DNA of 5,420 nucleotides from SAR116 cluster bacterium (GTDB lineage Bacteria; Pseudomonadota; Alphaproteobacteria; Puniceispirillales; Puniceispirillaceae): NCBI GenBank assembly GCA_004213025.1, contig SHBC01000084.1, positions 1-5,420 on the forward strand, given 5' to 3'. Below, one piece after another: positions 1 to 5,185 of this stretch (position 1 is its first letter; each line of letters begins with the position of its first letter). Position numbers and translations under genes: made by a program. The notes under the pieces are model-generated. The model was given only the letters and a program-made list of their open reading frames with translations, was not told the origin of the DNA and did not search any database.

Positions 1-89
1 CTTTCACAGCATGACCGGGCTGGCCAATGCGGTGATGCGCCGCCTGTCACGGGATGGTTCGGACATCCTTGCCACCACCGATCCGCAGG
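1..89. repeat. Left arm of an 89-bp inverted repeat (probable chimeric contig end)
   Basis: Positions 1-89 are the reverse complement of 475-563, with position n pairing with 564-n. Only one mismatch is seen, at 59 (t) against 505 (c); it changes an Ala codon of rsmB to Ser. The arm carries rsmB sequence in the wrong orientation and ends the rsmB reading frame early. The junction lies at 84-90, where a shared cctgcg makes the exact breakpoint ambiguous. An inverted copy of neighbouring DNA at the very edge of a sequence, joined at a short shared motif, is typical of multiple-displacement-amplification chimeras or misassembly. A real inverted duplication is possible but less likely. Confidence 0.93.
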
Positions 90-973
90 CGGCGATCGGA
101 TGTATCGATGGCGGTCACCTGCGCCCCGGCGGCGACAAGCTGGGCCGTCTTGCCGCCAGGGGCGGCGCACAGATCGACGACGTGGCGCCCGGCAAGATCG
201 CCGAACAGACGCGCTGGCAGGGCGGCGGCGGCATCCTGTACCCACCAGGCGCCATCCTCGAATCCGGCAAGCTGTGTCGGGTCACCGTCGAAATCACGGC
301 GGACCGTGTGACCATCGACCAGAACGCCGTCGAGGCGTGCCGCCCAGTCGGCGGGATCACGCGCCGGCGTGATATCCAGCGGCGGCGGCATCATCGCCAG
401 CTCCATCGTCTGCCGTGTTCGCTCCGGCCCCCAGTGGCGGGTCCAGCTCTGACGGATCCAGTCCGGCAGGTTGTCCTGCGGATCGGTGGTGGCAAGGATG
501 TCCGCACCATCCCGTGACAGGCGGCGCATCACCGCATTGGCCAGCCCGGTCATGCTGTGAAAGCCGGCGGCGCGCATCAGATCCACGGTGCTGTCGACGG
601 CGGCATGGGCGCCTGTCTCAAGGAACAGCAGCTGCGCCGCGCCAAGACGCATGATCTCGATGGCGTCACGGGTGCGCCCCGCAGGACGCTTGTTCATGAT
701 CGCGCCAAGAACCTGGTCGATTTGCCCGTTGCGGCGCAGCACCGTTGTCACCAGTAGCCGGACAAAGGCCCGGTCGCGTTGCGACAGATCGCCGGCATGG
801 CGCATCGCGTCATCGAGATGTTTACCGCCTGAAATGTCCTGCAGCGCGTTGAAAGCGGCAAACCGGCTGGCAATGCCGCTCTTCGCCGGCTGGCGGGAGT
901 CCTGTGGCGGAGATGATGTGGCTGTCCGGCCCGGCTTGTTTTTGCGCATGTCACGGGGCATATAGGTTTTCAT
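47..973 (-). CDS. rsmB: 16S rRNA (cytosine-C5) methyltransferase RsmB, 3' part lost at the contig end
   Basis: RsmB (Fmu/Sun, NOL1/NOP2 family) uses SAM to make 5-methylcytosine in 16S rRNA (C967 in E. coli). From the ATG at 973 the frame has 308 codons, but only about 296 are genuine. The last 12 residues (RIGGGKDVRTIP) come from the inverted arm at 1-89. A NusB-like RNA-binding domain covers roughly residues 35-155 (RFAAFNALQDI, LSQRDRAFVRLLV, RLGAAQLLFL). The Rossmann methyltransferase domain follows, with SAM motif I DLCAAPGGKT at about 267-276. The downstream part with the two catalytic cysteines is absent, because the sequence ends rather than because the gene has decayed. Full-length family members have about 430 residues. 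Candidate starts are ATG at 973, 961 and 949, none with a clear Shine-Dalgarno. The frame stays open up to 1063, but that extension only mirrors the opposite gene. The gene is divergent from sdhAF4, and the two start codons overlap if 973 is used. Confidence 0.88.
   Translation of the reverse strand: MKTYMPRDMRKNKPGRTATSSPPQDSRQPAKSGIASRFAAFNALQDISGGKHLDDAMRHAGDLSQRDRAFVRLLVTTVLRRNGQIDQVLGAIMNKRPAGRTRDAIEIMRLGAAQLLFLETGAHAAVDSTVDLMRAAGFHSMTGLANAVMRRLSRDGADILATTDPQDNLPDWIRQSWTRHWGPERTRQTMELAMMPPPLDITPARDPADWAARLDGVLVDGHTVRRDFDGDPTQLAGFEDGAWWVQDAAAALPARLFGDLAGRHVVDLCAAPGGKTAQLVAAGAQVTAIDTSDRRLRIGGGKDVRTIP
475..563. repeat. Right (native) arm of the 89-bp inverted repeat
   Basis: This is the partner of 1-89, separated from it by a 385-bp spacer. 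This copy lies in the natural reading frame of rsmB. It encodes the end of the NusB-like N-terminal domain (MTGLANAVMRRLSRDG on the minus strand) and is flanked on both sides by continuous, sensible rsmB sequence. It is therefore the original, and the arm at 1-89 is the displaced copy. Confidence 0.93.
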
Positions 974-1133
974 GGATACTGACAAGACAGACACCGACTC
1001 CAAGGTCGAAGATGCGAAATCTGACAAGGCGCAAGCCGGGTCGGATGCGCCGGTCGAGGTCAACGGCCCGAAAGGGCCTGAACCAACGCGCTATGGCGAC
1101 TGGGAACAGAAAGGTCGTTGTAGCGATTTCTAG
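972..1133 (+). CDS. DUF1674 / SdhAF4-type succinate dehydrogenase assembly factor, 53 aa
   Basis: This 53-residue protein ends in GPEPTRYGDWEQKGRCSDF (residues 35-53), the hallmark C-terminus of the DUF1674 family. The N-terminal 30 residues are charged, mostly acidic, and low in complexity, as is usual for the family. The mitochondrial member (SDHAF4/Sdh8) binds flavinylated SdhA and helps it join SdhB. A matching role in bacterial complex II assembly is inferred by homology. The start ATG at 972-974 shares bases with the opposing rsmB ATG at 971-973, so any promoter must lie inside rsmB. No strong ribosome-binding site is visible. The stop is 15 bp before the DUF1491 start, suggesting co-transcription. 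From memory, DUF1674 genes commonly sit beside rsmB in alphaproteobacteria. The gene is easily missed by callers because of its length. Confidence 0.87.
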   Translation: MDTDKTDTDSKVEDAKSDKAQAGSDAPVEVNGPKGPEPTRYGDWEQKGRCSDF

Positions 1134-1148
1134 GGTGCTGACCTTTCC

Positions 1149-1490
1149 ATGATGGCACGTATGAAGACCGAGATGCTGGTCGGGGCCGCCCTGCGGATCG
1201 CCACTGGCGAGTTGATCGATTGTGTGGTTCTGCGCCGCGGCAATGCCGAGGCCGGCGCCATCCTTGTTCATATCGACGATCTTGATGGCCGGCATCGCCT
1301 GTTGGCGCGGGCGCTTGAATTTGACGGAACCTATGGCTGGCGGCCGGTGGTGGCCGGTCCCGAAAATGATGGCTGGGCCAGCGGCGAGACGGTGGAGACA
1401 AGGCTGCGGCGCGAGATGGAGATCGACCCGGATGCCTGGGTTCTGGCCATTCAGGACGCGAAGGCGCGCAACCCCTTCGATCTTCTCTAG
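1149..1490 (+). CDS. DUF1491 family protein, 113 aa
   Basis: This small soluble protein belongs to the alphaproteobacterial DUF1491 family, whose function is not known to me. Family-like segments are MKTEMLVGAALR near the N-terminus, RRGNAEAGAILV (29-40) and the C-terminal block RREMEIDPDAWVLAIQD (87-103), followed by a short tail. The length is about right for the family. There is no signal peptide, membrane segment or recognisable catalytic motif. Three in-frame ATGs (1149, 1152, 1161) are possible starts. None has a clear Shine-Dalgarno, so the first was taken. The gene lies 15 bp after sdhAF4 and 41 bp before the chosen dusA start, so it probably belongs to the same transcript. Confidence 0.8.
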   Translation: MMARMKTEMLVGAALRIATGELIDCVVLRRGNAEAGAILVHIDDLDGRHRLLARALEFDGTYGWRPVVAGPENDGWASGETVETRLRREMEIDPDAWVLAIQDAKARNPFDLL

Positions 1491-1517
1491 CCGCGGTGGT
1501 TTCACGCAAGGACATGA

Positions 1518-1525
1518 TATATAAC
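1518..1525 (+). promoter_or_regulatory. Possible -10 element just upstream of dusA (tentative)
   Basis: TATATAAC lies at 1518-1525 in otherwise GC-rich DNA. Its TATAAC hexamer (1520-1525) ends 6 bp before the dusA ATG at 1532. If it is a -10 element, transcription would begin at or next to the start codon and give a leaderless dusA message. That would fit the lack of a Shine-Dalgarno for this start. No convincing -35 box is present 16-18 bp upstream, so this remains tentative. Confidence 0.22.
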
Positions 1526-1531
1526 GGCATC

Positions 1532-2551
1532 ATGAACAGGGACACGACATCATTGCCGGCGCCGGACAGGCGCCTGTGCGTGGCGCCGATGATGGATTGG
1601 ACGGACCGGCATTGCCGGCATTTCCACCGCCACATCGCGCCCGGCGCATTGCTGTTCACCGAGATGGTGACAGCGGACGCGGTGATTCATGGCGATCGCG
1701 ACAGGTTGCTGGCCCAGGCACCCGAGGATATCAGGGACGGCGTGGCGACAGCGTTGCAGCTTGGTGGCAGCGATCCGGCGAAGCTTGCCGAGGCGACTCG
1801 CCTTGCCATGGATTATGGCTATGCCGAGATCAATCTGAATGTCGGCTGCCCGTCCGACCGCGTGCAGTCTGGACGTTTCGGCGCCTGTCTGATGGCGGAA
1901 CCGATGCTGGTTGCCGACTGCATGGCGGCGATGAGGGCTGCCACCGAGCTTCCCGTGACGGTGAAATGCCGGATCGGAATCGACGATATGGATGCCGAGG
2001 CCGGGCTTGACGATTTCATCGATGCGGTGGCCGGTGCCGGTGTGACGGTGATCTATCTTCATGCCCGCAAGGCCTGGCTTAACGGCCTCAGCCCGAAAGA
2101 AAACCGCGACATTCCCCCGCTGGATTACGACCGCGCGGCGCGGCTTGCGGAACGGCGGTCCGATCTGGAGGTAATCCTGAATGGCGGTCTGGACAGCGTG
2201 GACAGGGTAGTGCGGGAATTGCCGCGCTTTGCCGGTGTCATGCTGGGCCGCGCCGCCTATCGGACGCCGATGATCCTGGCCGATCTTCTTGCCACCATGG
2301 ACGGCCGCGATGCACCCTCGCGCTTCGAAATCGCCGGGCGCATGGCGGATTATGCTGACCAGTGCGTCGCCAAGGGCGTGCCACTTCATGCCATCACGCG
2401 GCATATGCTTGGCCTCTATCATGGCCAGCGCGGCGCGCGTCTGTGGCGCCGGCATCTTGGTGAAGAGGCCCGCAACCGCAAGGATGGCGGCGCTTTGATC
2501 CGCGAGGTTGCCGCCGCCTGCGAGGAAATGGCAACCGGCATGGCGGCATGA
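1532..2551 (+). CDS. dusA: tRNA-dihydrouridine(20/20a) synthase DusA
   Basis: This FMN-dependent enzyme reduces uridines to dihydrouridine in the tRNA D-loop, using NADPH. From the ATG at 1532 it has 339 residues, matching typical DusA. The TIM-barrel N-terminus carries the FMN-binding CVAPMMDWTDRH (16-28). NVGCPSDRVQSGRFGACL (103-120) includes the expected catalytic Cys106. PVTVKCRIG holds Lys145, aligned with Lys132 of Thermus Dus. LHARKAWLNGLSPKENR (176-192) is the DusA-specific signature, with His177 in the active site. NGGL (217-220) and GRAAY (239-243) are expected phosphate/FMN contacts. The C-terminal helical tRNA-binding domain contains RHMLGLYHGQRGARLWRRHL (290-309). All key residues are present. 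An in-frame GTG at 1496 and ATG at 1514 would extend the N-terminus by 12 or 6 residues. The AAGGA at 1508-1512 is too close to 1514 to serve as its ribosome-binding site. Confidence 0.95.
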   Translation: MNRDTTSLPAPDRRLCVAPMMDWTDRHCRHFHRHIAPGALLFTEMVTADAVIHGDRDRLLAQAPEDIRDGVATALQLGGSDPAKLAEATRLAMDYGYAEINLNVGCPSDRVQSGRFGACLMAEPMLVADCMAAMRAATELPVTVKCRIGIDDMDAEAGLDDFIDAVAGAGVTVIYLHARKAWLNGLSPKENRDIPPLDYDRAARLAERRSDLEVILNGGLDSVDRVVRELPRFAGVMLGRAAYRTPMILADLLATMDGRDAPSRFEIAGRMADYADQCVAKGVPLHAITRHMLGLYHGQRGARLWRRHLGEEARNRKDGGALIREVAAACEEMATGMAA

Positions 2552-2557
2552 CTTTCT

Positions 2558-2580
2558 ATTCTCCACATGCAATTCTCCAC
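2558..2580. repeat. Short direct repeat ATTCTCCAC x2 between dusA and yciB
   Basis: ATTCTCCAC occurs at 2558-2566 and 2572-2580, offset by 14 bp, in the 57-bp gap between dusA and yciB. It is followed by a small CTGACCTGAC tandem (2581-2590). No hairpin or terminator is seen in this gap. It may be a slippage product or a weak binding site; nothing shows a function. Confidence 0.6.
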
Positions 2581-2596
2581 CTGACCTGACATATCC

Positions 2597-2600
2597 GGAG
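2597..2600 (+). promoter_or_regulatory. Shine-Dalgarno fixing the yciB GTG start
   Basis: GGAG at 2597-2600, within ccggaga, lies 8 bp before the GTG at 2609. This supports the GTG start and the hydrophilic N-terminal extension of YciB, rather than the internal ATG at codon 34. Confidence 0.7.
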
Positions 2601-2608
2601 ACAGTGAC

Positions 2609-3232
2609 GTGAGTGATCCTGTAAACCCCGACCAGAACAGACCTGCCGAAGACGCCCCGCCAGCGACCGATGAACATTCGGCAACCGGCGAGCGTCCGGG
2701 CCGCAAGATGCTGCTCGATCTCGGCCCGCTGGTGGTGTTCTTCGCCGTCAACTACATGACAGGCGACTTCATGCTGGCGGTGAAGGTGCTTGTCGGAACG
2801 ACCGTTGTGGCGCTGGCGGCAGGATGGATTCTGGAGCGCCGGGTATCGATGATGGCGCTTGTCGGCTGTGTCGCGGTGGCGTTTTTTGGCGGGCTTTCGG
2901 TCTATTTCGAGAACGACCTGTTCATCAAGATCAAGCCGACGGTGCTGACGGTTCTTCTGGCGGCAGTGATCGCTGGCGGCAGGCTCATCGGGCGGAATCC
3001 GCTTGGTGCCATCATGGGAACGCAGCTTCGCATGTCGGATGCTGGCTGGCGCGCCATCAGCTGGCTGTGGGTGGTGATGTTCCTGACCACGGCGCTGGCC
3101 AATGAAATAGCCTGGCGATCAATGAGCACGGATGACTGGGTGACCTTCAAAGTTTTCGGAATAACAGCCATTTCACTGGTCTTCACCGCGATCAGCGTTC
3201 CGATCATGACGCGGCATCAGATCGAAGAATAA
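2609..3232 (+). CDS. yciB: YciB/IspZ family inner-membrane septation protein
   Basis: This polytopic inner-membrane protein of 207 aa belongs to the YciB (intracellular septation protein A, IspZ) family. The family is linked to cell-envelope synthesis and septation in enterobacteria and Shigella; its biochemical activity is unsettled. After a hydrophilic, proline- and acid-rich N-terminus (1-33) there are about six hydrophobic segments near residues 34-50, 54-75, 82-99, 109-125, 148-168 and 178-200. Family landmarks are VYFENDLFIKIKPT (98-111), GWR (146-148), LANEIAWR (163-170) and STDDWVTFKVFG (173-184). It is about 25 residues longer than the E. coli protein, entirely because of the N-terminal extension. 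Translation starts at GTG, backed by a good ribosome-binding site. It lies 57 bp downstream of dusA and could be read through from it. Confidence 0.92.
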   Translation: MSDPVNPDQNRPAEDAPPATDEHSATGERPGRKMLLDLGPLVVFFAVNYMTGDFMLAVKVLVGTTVVALAAGWILERRVSMMALVGCVAVAFFGGLSVYFENDLFIKIKPTVLTVLLAAVIAGGRLIGRNPLGAIMGTQLRMSDAGWRAISWLWVVMFLTTALANEIAWRSMSTDDWVTFKVFGITAISLVFTAISVPIMTRHQIEE

Positions 3233-3376
3233 CGTTCACACTGGTCATATTCCGCCAGCATTGTCGCGAAACAAATAGATTCTGTCGCGCTTGCCCCACA
3301 GTCAGGTTACAGCATGCAGCAATTCTGGAATCATAACAGGCGCTGAAAACCGCCACCGCGACTGAGGAGTGATGAC
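3233..3376. other. 144-bp gene-free region upstream of the corrinoid operon
   Basis: This AT-richer gap separates the housekeeping genes from the corrinoid block, so a promoter for the block is expected here, but I find no convincing -35/-10 pair. It contains the heptamer TGTCGCG twice, at 3262-3268 and 3283-3289, exactly 21 bp apart. An imperfect inverted repeat TTGTCGCGAAACAA lies at 3261-3274. A 6-of-7 reverse copy (CGCGAC) lies at 3357-3362. No terminator with a T-tract follows yciB. I do not recognise any SAM or cobalamin riboswitch consensus. Confidence 0.5.
3364..3369 (+). promoter_or_regulatory. Strong Shine-Dalgarno of the corrinoid protein gene
   Basis: GAGGAG at 3364-3369 is 7 bp before the ATG at 3377. 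This is the best ribosome-binding site in the window. It fixes the start and suggests efficient translation of the first gene of the block. Confidence 0.75.
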
Positions 3377-4081
3377 ATGGCCGATGAAGAGGAAATCATC
3401 CTTGCCGAACTGGACGATGACGAACTTGTCCAGCAGATGCATGACGATCTCTATGACGGTCTTCAGGACGAGATCCGCGAAGGCGTCGAAATCCTTCTTG
3501 AGCGTGGCTGGACACCCTATGAGGTCCTGACCAAGGCCCTTGTCGAGGGGATGACCATTGTCGGTATCGATTTCCGCGATGGCATCCTGTTCGTACCCGA
3601 GGTTCTGATGGCGGCCAACGCGATGAAGGCCGGCATGACGATCCTGCGCCCGCTGCTGGCCGAGACCGGTGCGCCGAAGGTTGGCTCGATGGTCATCGGC
3701 ACGGTCAAGGGCGATATCCATGACATCGGCAAGAACCTTGTCTCGATGATGCTTGAAGGTGCTGGCTTTGATGTTGTCGATATCGGCATCAACAACCCGG
3801 TCGAGAACTATCTCGAGGCACTGGAAGAACATAAGCCCGACATCCTTGGCATGTCGGCGCTGCTGACAACCACGATGCCGTATATGAAAGTCGTCATCGA
3901 CGCGCTTGTCGAAAAGGGCATCCGCGACGACTACATCGTTCTTGTCGGCGGGGCGCCACTGAATGAGGCCTTTGCCGACTCGATCGGCGCCGATGCCTAT
4001 TGCCGTGATGCCGCTGTGGCTGTTGAAACGGCCAAGGAAATGGTGGCGGCAAAGCGTGGCGCGGAAGCCGCTGCCGGCTGA
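3377..4081 (+). CDS. Methyltransferase corrinoid protein, B12-binding (MtbC/MttC-like)
   Basis: This 234-residue cobalamin-binding protein would shuttle a methyl group between a substrate-specific corrinoid methyltransferase and a second acceptor, here probably tetrahydrofolate. Residues 15-95 form the helical cap domain (GVEILLERGWTPYEVL, GMTIVGIDFRDGILFVPEV, MKAGMTILRPLL). Residues 103-225 form the Rossmann B12 domain with the classic base-off/His-on signature: GDIHDIGKN (112-120, His115 the lower cobalt ligand), SAL (160-162) and GG (191-192). Length and domain order match MtmC/MtbC/MttC and the middle modules of MetH. It has no fused methyltransferase or activation domain, so it is not a methionine synthase. 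The start is set by a strong ribosome-binding site. The stop is 7 bp before the DUF1638 gene. The methyl donor cannot be read from this protein; quaternary amines such as glycine betaine are a plausible guess from related clusters. Confidence 0.93.
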   Translation: MADEEEIILAELDDDELVQQMHDDLYDGLQDEIREGVEILLERGWTPYEVLTKALVEGMTIVGIDFRDGILFVPEVLMAANAMKAGMTILRPLLAETGAPKVGSMVIGTVKGDIHDIGKNLVSMMLEGAGFDVVDIGINNPVENYLEALEEHKPDILGMSALLTTTMPYMKVVIDALVEKGIRDDYIVLVGGAPLNEAFADSIGADAYCRDAAVAVETAKEMVAAKRGAEAAAG

Positions 4082-4088
4082 ACGCGGC

Positions 4089-4706
4089 ATGGCGCCGCCG
4101 GAGACCGGCCTCACGCTGATCGCCTGCGGCGCGCTGGCGCGCGAACTTCTGGCCATTACCGCGCAATTCCCGGATGGGCAGGTCGATCTGACCTGCCTTC
4201 CTGCGTCATGGCATAATCATCCTGAAAGAATCGTGCCGGGACTGCGCCGCAAGGTGGCCGCGCTTCGTCGCAAGGGCAGGCGGGTGGCCGTGGTCTATGG
4301 CGATTGCGGCACCGGCGGCGAGATCGACACCTTCCTCGAGGCGGAAAATGTGGCCCGCATTCCAGGACCTCATTGCTATGAAATGTATCTCCAGCAGCCT
4401 GATTTCGATGATGAGATGGAACGCGAGCTTGGCACCTTCTTCCTGACCGACTACATGGTCCGGCATTTCGAGCGAATCATCATGCAGGGCATGGGGCTGC
4501 GCCAATATCCGCAGCTCCGCGATCTGTATTTCGGCAATTACACACGCGTTCTGTATATCGCCCAGACCGAGGATCCGGCGTTGGCGCGAAAGGCCAGGGC
4601 GGCCGCCGACGAGCTTGGTCTTGAATATCAATACCGGTTTGCCGGGTTCGGCCGGTTAACCCCCTGGGTGACCGACATGGTTGCCGCGAACATGCAAGGA
4701 GACTGA
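4089..4706 (+). CDS. DUF1638 domain protein, function unknown
   Basis: This 205-residue soluble protein is recognised as DUF1638 from LIACGALARELL (10-21), VVYGDCGTGG (68-77), PGPHCYEMYL (92-101) and the C-terminal GRLTPWVTD (188-196). DUF1638 proteins occur in methanogens and in bacteria next to corrinoid methyl-transfer genes, but I know of no proven activity. Cysteines 13, 36, 73 and 96 and histidines 42, 44 and 95 are conspicuous. Cys13, Cys73 and Cys96 sit in the strongest motifs and could bind a metal; this is inference. There is no signal peptide or membrane segment. The frame is open upstream to 3963, inside the corrinoid gene, but homology begins only after the ATG at 4089. That start has no clear Shine-Dalgarno, so translational coupling to the corrinoid gene 7 bp upstream is likely. 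An internal GTG at 4056 is a less likely start. Confidence 0.87.
   Translation: MAPPETGLTLIACGALARELLAITAQFPDGQVDLTCLPASWHNHPERIVPGLRRKVAALRRKGRRVAVVYGDCGTGGEIDTFLEAENVARIPGPHCYEMYLQQPDFDDEMERELGTFFLTDYMVRHFERIIMQGMGLRQYPQLRDLYFGNYTRVLYIAQTEDPALARKARAAADELGLEYQYRFAGFGRLTPWVTDMVAANMQGD
4696..4701 (+). promoter_or_regulatory. Shine-Dalgarno fixing the GTG start of the PF13769 gene
   Basis: AAGGAG at 4696-4701 sits inside the last codons of the DUF1638 gene, 7 bp before the GTG at 4709. It supports the non-ATG start and tight coupling of the two genes. Confidence 0.75.
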
Positions 4707-4708
4707 CT

Positions 4709-5023
4709 GTGGCTCAGCTGATCACTCTATATTGGCGGGATATTCCAGCCCAGGTCATTGCCGAGCGCGGTCGTGGCCGCAAGCGCGAGCAGGCGAAGAT
4801 CGAACTGCATCGCCGCTTTGCCATCGCCATTGACGCGGCGGCGATGCGCGACGGTGCCGACTCGACCGATGATTATCTTGCCGAATGGCGGCGCGGCGCG
4901 CCTGTCGAGTGCGGTGAGGATCTGGAGGCAGAGGCGGCGGCGCGGGCAGCGGCGCTGGAGGCGGACTATCCCGCCGAAAGAGTCAAGCTGCTGGTCGAGA
5001 ACGGGGGCGTTGAACCCGCCTGA
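4709..5023 (+). CDS. 'Virulence factor' family (PF13769-like) small protein
   Basis: This 104-residue protein opens with LITLYWRDIPAQVIAERG (4-21), followed by a basic stretch (RGRKREQAK). It then has FAIAIDAAAMRDGADSTDDYLAEWRR (37-62), the pattern I associate with the 'Virulence_fact' family. The family name is historical; nothing here suggests pathogenicity. The last 40 residues are acidic, alanine-rich and probably helical. No catalytic residues, signal peptide or membrane segment can be pointed out. The start is a GTG 2 bp after the DUF1638 stop, with a good ribosome-binding site. The constant neighbourhood of corrinoid, DUF1638 and MetF-like genes suggests an accessory role in methyl transfer, such as an adaptor or a reactivation helper; this is inference. 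Confidence 0.82.
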   Translation: MAQLITLYWRDIPAQVIAERGRGRKREQAKIELHRRFAIAIDAAAMRDGADSTDDYLAEWRRGAPVECGEDLEAEAAARAAALEADYPAERVKLLVENGGVEPA

Positions 5024-5185
5024 CAGAACGCCGGATGCCGCATGTCGCATCCGGGAGATAGTGGGGCGTCGGCAAGCCATCGTGGGGCGGATGAAATCGC
5101 CATGCTGCCGCCCATTGAACAAGGTGCCGCAGTGAAGCAGTGAATATACCGGCAAGGTGACGACCGTTATGAAGGCAGGCCCGAT
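5024..5185 (+). other. 162-bp gene-free, potentially structured leader before the metF-like gene
   Basis: This is the only sizeable gap inside the corrinoid block. It can form two hairpins. The first is perfect, 8 bp, CCGGATGC (5031-5038) with GCATCCGG (5047-5054) and an 8-nt loop. The second is imperfect, 5070-5110, with its whole 3' side (5096-5110) able to pair and bulges only on the 5' side. Other features are GTGGGGCG at 5061-5068 and 5082-5089 (21 bp apart) and a perfect tandem GCAGTGAA x2 at 5129-5144. No T-tract follows either hairpin, so neither is a standard terminator. I do not recognise a known riboswitch consensus. Chance folding in GC-rich DNA cannot be excluded. Confidence 0.45.
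5129..5144. repeat. Perfect 8-bp tandem repeat GCAGTGAA x2
   Basis: Two adjacent identical copies lie 42 bp before the metF-like start codon, downstream of the second hairpin. They could be a regulator site or a simple slippage duplication. Confidence 0.7.

Noticed and set aside
11..517. 168-aa plus-strand ORF resembling RsmB at its N-terminus
   Set aside because: It begins in the inverted arm at 1-89, so its first 26 residues copy RsmB (one Ala to Ser change), then continues antisense to rsmB without homology. It is a product of the chimera.
974..1063. N-terminal extension of rsmB to the ATG at 1063
   Set aside because: These 30 codons are antisense to the DUF1674 gene, carry no RsmB homology, and the true NusB-like domain starts well after the ATGs at 973-949.
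1550..2677. 375-aa minus-strand ORF
   Set aside because: Antisense shadow of dusA, whose frame has every family motif; the minus frame has no recognisable domain.
3233..3376. SAM-II or cobalamin riboswitch upstream of the corrinoid gene
   Set aside because: I could not find the conserved core or B12-box sequences by eye; a covariance-model search would be decisive.
3963..4088. Upstream extension of DUF1638 to the ATG at 3963
   Set aside because: It would overlap the corrinoid gene by over 100 bp; the extra 42 residues show no family similarity and look like an out-of-frame reading of the corrinoid C-terminus.
3302..4156. 284-aa minus-strand ORF over the corrinoid gene
   Set aside because: Shadow of a GC-rich coding frame; the plus strand has the full B12-binding signature and a strong ribosome-binding site.
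5031..5054. 8-bp hairpin as a rho-independent terminator after the PF13769 gene
   Set aside because: The stem is good but it is followed by GGAGATAGTGGGG rather than a T-tract.
5042..5143. 33-aa plus-strand ORF in the gap before the metF-like gene
   Set aside because: No Shine-Dalgarno, no recognisable motif, and its sequence is better explained by the hairpins and repeats of the gap.
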